Assembly (NCBI RefSeq): GCF_000613245.1
Contig: NZ_HG964937.1
Coordinates: 1,016,122 to 1,080,121, forward strand
Origin: Mycobacterium asiaticum DSM 44297
GTDB lineage: Bacteria > Actinomycetota > Actinomycetes > Mycobacteriales > Mycobacteriaceae
Direction of reading: 5' to 3'
DNA length: 64,000 nt
The notes below the pieces were generated by a model. That model made no database searches, had not been told where the DNA came from, and saw only the letters and a list, made by a program, of their open reading frames with translations. Position numbers and translations under genes: made by a program. Shown here in pieces: positions 57,992 through 64,000 of this stretch (positions are counted from its first letter, which is position 1; each line of letters starts with the position of its first letter).

Positions 57992-58678
57992 TCAGCTGAC
58001 ACTGGCGCCGCGCTCGACTTGCGGCCGGGGCGCGCGCATCCGGCGCATCTGCGAGGCTCGGCCGGCCGCGTAAAGACCGAGCTTCCAATGACTTTCGGTG
58101 TTCTTCGGGAATTTCGCGTCCACCAACTTGCCGACCTTGCGGCCCAGTACGAAGCCGTCGATCGTCATCAGCACCATCAGCAAAAGCATCGCCGGAGACA
58201 TGTAGAACTGCAGCTGCGGCACCGCGAACATGGCGGCCAGCAGGAACAAGGCCGACGGCATGAACAGACCCAGTACGTTGCGGCGGGCGTCGACGATATC
58301 GCGGACGTAGCGGCGGACCGGCCCTCTGTCGCGGGGCAGCAGATAGGCCTCGTCCCCGGCCATCATGCGTTCCCGGCTCTCGGTCATCCGGGCGCGGCTG
58401 GCGGTGCGTTCGGCGCGGCGCTCCTCGCGGCTAATCTTGGTGCGCATCGCCTTGCGCCGGGCGCGCGCCTCGGCGGCCGTCATCGGCGCCGGCGCTACCG
58501 GGCCCTTCCTGCCCTGGGCTTCGCTGCGCTTAGGGGTTGGCCGCCCCTTGGGGCCCGTCTTGCGCGACCCGCGTGACGCGGCGTCGGTGGCGGCGGCATC
58601 CTGTTCCACCACGACCGGTGAGTCCTGTCCCTTGGTCTCGTTCTTTCCGTCGCCCTTGTTGCGGCCCAGCAGCTTCAC
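57992..58678 (-). CDS. DUF3043 membrane protein (Rv2206-like)
   Basis: A 228-residue conserved actinobacterial membrane protein. The first ~110 residues are highly charged and probably disordered or helical (AARARRKAMRTKISREERRA-like). RDRGPVRRYVRDIVDARRN then leads into two membrane helices (LFMPSALFLLAAMFAVPQLQF and AMLLLMVLMTIDGFVLG, residues ~140-185). The tail is Arg/Lys-rich. Function unknown. It is divergent from the glycerate kinase gene (91 bp between starts) and upstream of cobU by 28 bp in the same direction, so cobU-T-S may be read through from it. Confidence 0.85.
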   Translation of the reverse strand: MKLLGRNKGDGKNETKGQDSPVVVEQDAAATDAASRGSRKTGPKGRPTPKRSEAQGRKGPVAPAPMTAAEARARRKAMRTKISREERRAERTASRARMTESRERMMAGDEAYLLPRDRGPVRRYVRDIVDARRNVLGLFMPSALFLLAAMFAVPQLQFYMSPAMLLLMVLMTIDGFVLGRKVGKLVDAKFPKNTESHWKLGLYAAGRASQMRRMRAPRPQVERGASVS

Positions 58679-58769
58679 AGTCGCCAGGTTACTTCGCCGG
58701 CACCTAGCAATTTGAATTGCGCCAGTAACGCCTGCGGCGGCAGGCCCGTTGCACCTACTCTGGCCAGTA

Positions 58770-59916
58770 ATGAACGGCTCGCAAGCCTCGGATGACGCTG
58801 CCGGTGGTTTCGGGCCCGGCAGGCTTCAGCTACCCGCCATGCGGGTGCTGGTTGCTCCCGACTGCTACGGCGACAGCTTGTCCGCGGTGGAGGCCGCCGC
58901 CGCTATCGCCACCGGCTGGACCCGGTCCCGGCCGGGGGATTCCTTCATCGTCGCGCCCCAGTCCGACGGCGGTCCGGGGTTCGTGGAGGTGCTTGCGAGC
59001 CGGATCGGCGGGTCGCAGGTGCGGCGCGTGTGGGGCCCGCTGGACTTCGAGGTGGACGCGCACTGGGTATTCGACGCGCGCACCGCGACCGCATACCTGG
59101 AATGCGCGCAGGCTTGCGGCCTGGCGCTGCTGGGCGGCCCGCCGACCCCCCTAGACCGCGGTAGCCGCCCACAGCAGGGGTGTCGGTCAGCTGATCGGGG
59201 CGGCGCTGCAGGCCGGCGCCGCTCGGATTGTGGTCGGGCTGGGTGGCAGTGCGTGTACCGACGGCGGTAAGGGCATGGTCGAGGAGCTCGGCGGCCTGGA
59301 CACCGCCCGCAAGTGGTTGGCCGGGATTGACCTGATCGCCGCGTCGGACGTCGAATACCCGCTGCTCGGCCCATGGGGGGCGGCCCGGGTGTTCGCACCG
59401 CAGAAGGGGGCCCGACGCGGCCACCGTCGCGGATCTGGAGGCCCGCCTCGAACAGTGGGCGCTGGTGCTCGACACGGTTGCCGGACGCGACGTCAGCGCC
59501 GAGCCGGGCGCCGGGGCGGCCGGGGGATAGGGGCGGCGCTGCTGGCCCTGGGCGGCCGGTGCGAGTCGGGTGCGGCCATCTTCGCCGAGCTCACCAATTT
59601 CGCCGACGACCTCGAGGACGCCGACATGATCGTTACCGGCGAGGGTCACTTCGACGAGCAGTCCCTGCACGGCAAGGTGGTCGGTGAGATCGCGGCCGCC
59701 GCCCGCGAGTTGGGAATCCCGGTGATCGTGTTGGCCGGGCAGGTGTCGGTGGACAAAGCCACCACCCGTGTGTCGGGCATCATGTCCGCGCTGGCGATGT
59801 CCGAATACGCTGGTTCGGTGCGGTTGGCGCTGGCCGACGCGGCCAATCAGCTGATGGGATTGGCCTCCGAGACGGCGGCGCGACTCGGGAATAGCGGCCC
59901 GCCGGGGTACCGTTGA
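58770..59916 (+). pseudogene. glycerate kinase (Rv2205c-like), three frameshifts
   Basis: Phosphorylates glycerate; GlxK/GarK-type kinase. ATG 58770 opens the expected MNGSQASDDAAGGF, then RVLVAPDCYGDSLSAVEAAA and VAPQSDGGPGF. The frame then breaks three times, each time inside or beside a homopolymer: after GACCCCCCTAG (59145-59154), after GGGGGCCC (59406-59413) and at GGGGGGAT, which exposes TAG (59521-59530). Each break is repaired by one base. The repaired product continues TAVAAHSRGVGQ, VVGLGGSACTDGGKG, GPWGAARVFAPQKG, ALLALGGRCESGAAI and VTGEGHFDEQSLHGK to the usual C-terminus NSGPPGYR. All catalytic segments survive and no large deletion is seen. This pattern suits sequencing error at homopolymers, but real inactivation cannot be excluded. 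Confidence 0.85.
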
Positions 59917-59937
59917 CTTAGTGGGTTTTTCCCTAAG
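59917..59937 (+). other. short hairpin after the glycerate kinase stop
   Basis: CTTAG...CTAAG arms with GGG/CCC inside and a T5 loop (CTTAGTGGGTTTTTCCCTAAG). It directly follows the stop codon and may act as a weak terminator, or be part of the promoter region of the HesB-type gene 70 bp on. Inference only. Confidence 0.3.
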
Positions 59938-60006
59938 CAGGCCCCAGACTAAATGGACGAAGAGCTGGGCGGGCCCACCCGGACAATGAGGCATGTAGGA
60001 GAAGTA

Positions 60007-60363
60007 ATGACGGTGCAGAACGAGTCGACCGCCAAGACCCACGGCGTGATCCTGACCGACGCCGCCGCCGCCAAGGCGAAGGCCCTGCTGGACCAGGAGG
60101 GGCGCGACGACCTGGCGCTGCGGATCGCGGTCCAGCCCGGCGGCTGCGCGGGGCTGCGTTACAACCTGTTTTTCGACGACCGGACGCTGGATGGCGACCT
60201 CACGGTGGAATTCGGCGGCGTCGCCCTGACGGTGGACCGGATGAGCGCACCGTACGTCGAGGGCGCATCCATCGACTTCGTCGACACCATCGAGAAGCAG
60301 GGCTTCACCATCGACAACCCCAACGCGACCGGCTCCTGCGCCTGCGGAGACTCGTTCAACTGA
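60007..60363 (+). CDS. iron-sulphur insertion protein, HesB/IscA/ErpA family (Rv2204c-like)
   Basis: A-type carrier that hands Fe-S clusters to target proteins. 118 residues. The three cluster cysteines are placed as usual: one in QPGGCAGLRYNLFF (~Cys47) and two in the C-terminal GSCACGDSF. The strand pattern VILTDAAAAKAKALLDQEG at the start is typical. ATG 60007 has a TAGGAG site 6 nt upstream; the frame opens 54 bp earlier without one. It may serve LipA, NDH or other Fe-S enzymes; lipA is in this window but not adjacent. It converges on the Rv2203-like gene with an 11-bp gap. Confidence 0.93.
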   Translation: MTVQNESTAKTHGVILTDAAAAKAKALLDQEGRDDLALRIAVQPGGCAGLRYNLFFDDRTLDGDLTVEFGGVALTVDRMSAPYVEGASIDFVDTIEKQGFTIDNPNATGSCACGDSFN

Positions 60364-60374
60364 CCCGATAGCGG

Positions 60375-61088
60375 TCAGTACTGGCCGGCGGTGCGCAGCA
60401 CGTACGAGCACACCATGATTTGGCCGCGTTGGAAGAGCAGCTGGGCTATGCCCTGCACCTGGCTTCGCGGCGGTCCGCCCGCCGCGGGTTTGGCGTTCAT
60501 GCTGAACAGCACCTGAGCCTGGTACTGCGACAAATAGACGATCTTGTCGATCGTGGTGACCTCGACCTCGGCGAACTGCTTGCGGAACGCATCGCTGCTG
60601 AGTTTGGCCAGGGCCTGGTCGGAGCGCTTGTCCTTCACCCCGTCATAGATGCCGCACAGAGTGTTGCGGACGACGGTGTCGATGTCTCGATGCGCCAGGG
60701 CGTTGAGGTAGTTCTGGATCGCCGTCTTGGCCGCGCTTTCGGAAAAGGTGCTCCCCGTGCTGGCGCCGTTGGTGCGCACGCCGTAGACGATGGCGGTTGT
60801 CAGCGCACTCACCAGCGCGATGGCCAGCAGGGTTGTGATCAGCAGCCGCTTGGTGCGCTTCTTGCGGTACGGGACCGGCCCGCCCGGGCCCGCCGGACCG
60901 CCCGGCCCAGCGGCACCGCCCGGACCGCCGGGACCGCCGGGACCGGGATAGTTGGCCGGTTCGGGCCCGCCCAGGTGGTGGGGGAAGTCGACCGTCTCGG
61001 GCTGGTTCGGGCCGGTCTGGGGGTACGGCTGCCCCTGCTGAGGTCCGTCGGCGCCGACAGCGGGGTTCGGCGGGTGCGGACCGGCCAT
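60375..61088 (-). CDS. membrane-anchored protein with Gly/Pro-rich N-terminus (Rv2203-like)
   Basis: A 237-residue protein. Residues 1-75 are a low-complexity Pro/Gly/Gln tail with PGGPGGPGG-type runs, presumably cytoplasmic and disordered. KKRTKRLLITTLLAIALVSALTTAIVYGV is a basic-flanked membrane helix (~76-104). The outer ~130 residues look like a small alpha+beta (NTF2/Mce-associated-like) domain with two cysteines (NTLCGIYD and MVCSYVL). Such Pro-rich plus single-helix proteins are common in actinobacteria; function unknown. ATG 61088 has AGGAGAAC upstream. Divergent from adoK, with a 167-bp spacer. Confidence 0.82.
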   Translation of the reverse strand: MAGPHPPNPAVGADGPQQGQPYPQTGPNQPETVDFPHHLGGPEPANYPGPGGPGGPGGAAGPGGPAGPGGPVPYRKKRTKRLLITTLLAIALVSALTTAIVYGVRTNGASTGSTFSESAAKTAIQNYLNALAHRDIDTVVRNTLCGIYDGVKDKRSDQALAKLSSDAFRKQFAEVEVTTIDKIVYLSQYQAQVLFSMNAKPAAGGPPRSQVQGIAQLLFQRGQIMVCSYVLRTAGQY

Positions 61089-61255
61089 CGTTGTTCTCCT
61101 AGGCTGGGGGATGAGCGACGAGCGGTTGCCGACCGAGCATCGGGGCCGAGGCAACCAGGTGAGTTCTCTAGGCAGGCTAGCGCAACGGCTACGAGCGGCC
61201 TGGCCGACATTCATGAGAGGCTTGACGGCCGTAGCAGACGAAGGGCGGAAATTTC

Positions 61256-62230
61256 GTGACGATCGCGGTGACCGGTTCTATCGCAACAGACCATTTGATG
61301 CGTTTCCCCGGCAAGTTCTCCGAGCAGCTGCTGCCGGAGCACCTGCACAAGGTGTCGTTGAGCTTTCTGGTCGACGATTTGGTGGTGCATCGAGGGGGAG
61401 TTGCCGGGAACATTGCTTACGCCATCGGTGTCCTCGGCGGCGACGCCGCCCTGGTGGCCGCGGCCGGCGACGACTTCGCTGACTACGGAGAATGGCTGCA
61501 GAAGCACGGGGTCAACACCGACAACGTGCTGATCTCCAAGACCGCCCACACGGCCCGCTTCGTGTGCACCACCGACACGGAGATGGCGCAGATCGCGTCG
61601 TTCTATCCCGGCGCCATGTCGGAGGCGCGCGACATCTCGCTGGCCGAGGTGGTCAACAACATTGGCACCCCCGAGCTGGTCATCATCGGCGCCAACGACC
61701 CGGCCGCGATGGTGGTGCACACCGAGGAGTGCCGCAAGCTCGGCCTGCCGTTCGCCGCAGATCCTTCCCAGCAGCTGGCCCGGCTGTCGGGTGAGGAGAT
61801 CAAGCAGCTCATCGACGGGGCGGCCATCCTGTTCACCAACGACTACGAGTGGGATCTGTTGCTGTCCAAGACCGGCTGGTCGGAAGCGGACGTGATGAGC
61901 CAGATCGAGCTGCGGGTGACCACCCTGGGCGCCAAGGGCGTGGACATCGTCGAGCGCGACGGCACCACGGTGCACGTCGGCGTGGTGCCGGAGAACAGTC
62001 AGACCGACCCCACCGGTGTCGGCGACGCGTTCCGCGCCGGATTCCTGACCGGGCGCAGCGCCGGCCTGAGCCTGGAGCGTTCCGCGCAGCTGGGCTCGCT
62101 GGTGGCCGTGCTGGTGCTGGAGTCGACCGGCACCCAGCAGTGGGAGTGGGACAGTGCGGCCGCGAAGTCCCGGTTGGCCGGGGCCTACGGGGACGAAGCG
62201 GCCGCCGAGATCGCCGCGGTGCTCGCCTAA
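61256..62230 (+). CDS. adoK: adenosine kinase AdoK (PfkB family; Rv2202c-like)
   Basis: PfkB/ribokinase-fold enzyme; the M. tuberculosis orthologue, once called CbhK, is an adenosine kinase of bacterial origin. 324 residues. Substrate contacts lie in GSIATDHLMRFPGKF and VHRGGVAGNIAYAIGVLGG (the GG motif). The catalytic signature is TDPTGVGDAFRAGFLTG with the general-base Asp, and FTNDYEWDLL carries an acidic site. GTG 61256 is preceded by GAAGGGCGGAA, a usable ribosome site. It recycles adenosine to AMP and can activate adenosine analogues. It converges on asnB with a 13-bp gap. Confidence 0.93.
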   Translation: MTIAVTGSIATDHLMRFPGKFSEQLLPEHLHKVSLSFLVDDLVVHRGGVAGNIAYAIGVLGGDAALVAAAGDDFADYGEWLQKHGVNTDNVLISKTAHTARFVCTTDTEMAQIASFYPGAMSEARDISLAEVVNNIGTPELVIIGANDPAAMVVHTEECRKLGLPFAADPSQQLARLSGEEIKQLIDGAAILFTNDYEWDLLLSKTGWSEADVMSQIELRVTTLGAKGVDIVERDGTTVHVGVVPENSQTDPTGVGDAFRAGFLTGRSAGLSLERSAQLGSLVAVLVLESTGTQQWEWDSAAAKSRLAGAYGDEAAAEIAAVLA

Positions 62231-62243
62231 CCCCCGCTCGGCC

Positions 62244-64000
62244 CTACAACTCGACCGGGTACACCGGCTCGCTGATCTGCGGCACCACGCTGTGCTCGAT
62301 GAAGATCGCGTGCCAGAGCATGAATATCAACAGCGTCCAGAGCCGGCGACTGTGATCGCTCGTGCCGATCCGGTGTTCGTCGAGCATGCGACGGACCGCG
62401 GCCAGATCGACCAGGTGGCCGGCCGCCGAGGACCCGACCATCTCATAGGCCCACTCCTGCAGCTCACCGGCGCGCAGCCAATGCCGGATCGGCACCGGGA
62501 ACCCGAGCTTGGGGCGGTTGAGCACGTGCGCGGGCACGATCGGCTCCAGCGCCCGCCGCAACGCGTACTTGGTGGTGGTCCGGGTGATCTTGGCTTGGTA
62601 CGGCAGCCGCGATGCCACCGCGAACACCTCAGGGTCCAGGAAGGGCACCCGCAACTCCAGCGAGTTGGCCATGGTCATCTTGTCGGCCTTGACCAGAATG
62701 TCGCCGCGCAGCCAGGTGAACAGGTCGATGTGCTGCATGCGGGCCACCGGGTCCCAGCCGGCCGACTCGGCGTACACGCGCGCCGTAACGTCGGTGTGCG
62801 TCCAGTCCTCGCGGAAACCGGGCAGCACGTCGCGCAGCTGGGCGTCGGAGAAGCTGCGGGCGTTGCCGTAGTAGCGCTCCTCTAGTGTCAGCGACCCCCG
62901 GTGCAGCAGGCTCTTGCCGCGCATGCCTTCCGGCAGCGGCCTGGACACCCTGCCCATCGACCGTCGCAGCGGCCGGGGCAGGTAGTCGAAGGGCTTCAGC
63001 GACAGCGGTTCCCGGTAGATGGTGTAGCCGCCGAACAACTCGTCGGCGCCCTCACCCGACAACACGACCTTGACGTGCTTGCGGGCTTCCCGCGCCACGA
63101 AGAACAGTGGCACCAGTGCCGGGTCGGCGACCGGCTCGTCGAGATACCAGACGATCTCGGGCAACGCGGTCACGAACTCGTCGGCGCTGACCACCTTGGC
63201 GATATGGCGGGCGCCGATCGCCTCGGCCGAGGCCACCGCCACGTCCAGCTCCGAGAAGCCTTCGCGCTCGAAGCCGGTGGTGAAGGTGATCAGCTTCGGG
63301 TTGTGCCGGATGGCCAGCGCGGCGATGGCCGTGGAGTCGATGCCGCCGGACAGGAACGAGCCGACGGTGACGTCGGCGCGCATGTGCTTGGCGACCGAGT
63401 CCTCCAGCACCGCCGTGATCTCGTCGTAGCGGGCCTGCTCGGTGTCGGGGGTGATCGGCACCGCCGCGAAGCGTGGGACGAAGTAGCGGGTGACCACCGG
63501 GTCGGCCCCAGCTCGGATCCGGGCGTAGCAGCCGGATTCGAGGCGGCGCACGCCGCGGTGCAGAGTCTCGGGCTCCGGGACGTACTGCAGAACCGTGTAA
63601 TGCTGCACCGCGCGCAGGTCGATCCCCGAGCCGCCCGCGTCGAATCCGATCAGATCCGCCAGGTCCAGCAGGCATTTCTTCTCGCTGGCCACCGCGGTGC
63701 CACCGGTGCCGGTCGCCATGAACAGCGGCTTGATGCCGAACGGGTCGCGGGCGCACAACAATTCGCGGGTGACGGTGTCCCACAGCGCGAACGCGAACAT
63801 GCCGCGCAGCCGCTTGAGGACGTCGGCGCCCCAGTAGTGGTAGCCCGCGACGATGGCCTCCCCGTCGCCATCGGTGGCGAACGTAGCGCCGTGCCCGTTG
63901 CGCAGCTCGTCGCGCAGTTCCAGGTAGTTGTAGATCTCCCCGTTGAAGACCAGCACGTAACGGTCGGGCGCTTCCGGCGGTCCCCAGCGCAGCGGCTGGT
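62244..64000 (-). CDS. asnB: asparagine synthetase AsnB, 5' end beyond the window
   Basis: Glutamine-hydrolysing asparagine synthetase; in mycobacteria this gene is also linked to amidation of envelope components. The frame is open to the right edge, so about 65 N-terminal residues, including the nucleophile Cys2, lie outside. Within the window the glutaminase domain continues (LVFNGEIYNYLELRDEL, ATDGDGEAIVAGY, ARDPFGIKPLF). The ATP-pyrophosphatase loop GSFLSGGIDSTAIAAL follows, then VVLSGEGADELFGGY and LVKADKMTMANSLELRVPF. The C-terminus is complete. Expected full length ~650 residues. Confidence 0.94.
   Translation of the reverse strand, partial: QPLRWGPPEAPDRYVLVFNGEIYNYLELRDELRNGHGATFATDGDGEAIVAGYHYWGADVLKRLRGMFAFALWDTVTRELLCARDPFGIKPLFMATGTGGTAVASEKKCLLDLADLIGFDAGGSGIDLRAVQHYTVLQYVPEPETLHRGVRRLESGCYARIRAGADPVVTRYFVPRFAAVPITPDTEQARYDEITAVLEDSVAKHMRADVTVGSFLSGGIDSTAIAALAIRHNPKLITFTTGFEREGFSELDVAVASAEAIGARHIAKVVSADEFVTALPEIVWYLDEPVADPALVPLFFVAREARKHVKVVLSGEGADELFGGYTIYREPLSLKPFDYLPRPLRRSMGRVSRPLPEGMRGKSLLHRGSLTLEERYYGNARSFSDAQLRDVLPGFREDWTHTDVTARVYAESAGWDPVARMQHIDLFTWLRGDILVKADKMTMANSLELRVPFLDPEVFAVASRLPYQAKITRTTTKYALRRALEPIVPAHVLNRPKLGFPVPIRHWLRAGELQEWAYEMVGSSAAGHLVDLAAVRRMLDEHRIGTSDHSRRLWTLLIFMLWHAIFIEHSVVPQISEPVYPVEL

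Noticed and set aside
61111..61482. 123-codon frame starting between the Rv2203-like gene and adoK
   Set aside because: A TAGGCT hexamer lies 5 nt before its ATG, but two thirds of the frame overlaps adoK in another frame and the product resembles nothing.
62885..63429. Plus-strand frames over asnB
   Set aside because: Antisense to strongly conserved AsnB sequence, with no ribosome site or family match.

Overview
The window is a high-GC chromosomal segment of a mycobacterium, most likely a slow-growing non-tuberculous species. The evidence is gene content and order. From about 10.4 kb to the right end the genes follow, in reverse orientation, the order I recall for M. tuberculosis Rv2237 down to Rv2201. 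Mycobacterial hallmarks are present: CaeA/Hip1, PtpA/PtkA, the GlnA1-GlnE-GlnA2 set, DlaT, EphD, AdoK, a PE protein and a WS/DGAT acyltransferase. I cannot name the species from the sequence alone, and all comparisons with M. tuberculosis are from memory.

Layout. (1) 1-9.8 kb, accessory: a DJ-1/PfpI protein, a PucR-type regulator, a small secreted protein, a ChoD-like GMC oxidoreductase, a 1091-residue cyclase/ATPase/LuxR regulator and an epoxide hydrolase. Two copies of a 62-bp palindromic repeat follow. (2) 10-21.6 kb, conserved: glyoxalase-fold protein, MpaB-like oxygenase, cobD, SURF1-ptpA-ptkA, cobC-Nif3-zinc ribbon-RNase HI/CobC phosphatase, the RNase P RNA gene rnpB, a CYTH-CHAD protein and panB. 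(3) 21.7-26.4 kb: WS/DGAT and the tandem exported hydrolases caeA and its paralogue. (4) 26.4-38 kb, nitrogen assimilation: glnA2, glnE (one-base frameshift near its 5' end), then an inserted block (hotdog thioesterase, LLM oxidoreductase, methyltransferase, MocR regulator, stand-alone MviN-type pseudokinase), then glnA1 with a double GlnR-like box. (5) 38-46 kb: a 24-codon leaderless ORF coupled to an RDD membrane protein, Rv2219-like protein, lipA-lipB, an inserted PE/RraA-like/flavodoxin-like block, an SDR-like epimerase and dlaT. (6) 46-50.6 kb: ephD, then an inserted trio (two-TM protein, SRPBCC protein, CrtI-like oxidoreductase). (7) 50.6-64 kb: pepB, the Rv2212-type cyclase, gcvT, ilvE, cobS-cobT-cobU, Rv2206-like protein, a glycerate kinase gene with three frameshifts, an ErpA/HesB protein, an Rv2203-like protein, adoK and the 3' part of asnB.

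Functional themes. Three pathways are concentrated here. Late cobalamin assembly comprises cobD, cobC, the CobC-type phosphatase domain, cobU, cobT and cobS. Glutamine metabolism and its control comprises two glutamine synthetases, the adenylyltransferase, a GlnR-type site and asparagine synthetase. Lipoate-dependent metabolism comprises lipA, lipB, the dlaT E2 with two lipoyl domains, and glycine-cleavage gcvT. Translational coupling by ATGA/GTGA overlaps is frequent, and at least a dozen genes have a TANNNT -10 hexamer 6-8 nt before the start codon, which indicates leaderless transcripts. No transposase, phage, CRISPR array or tRNA gene was seen. The only gene-free stretch over 300 bases (18468-19108) is filled by rnpB, its hairpin and a 62-bp repeat.
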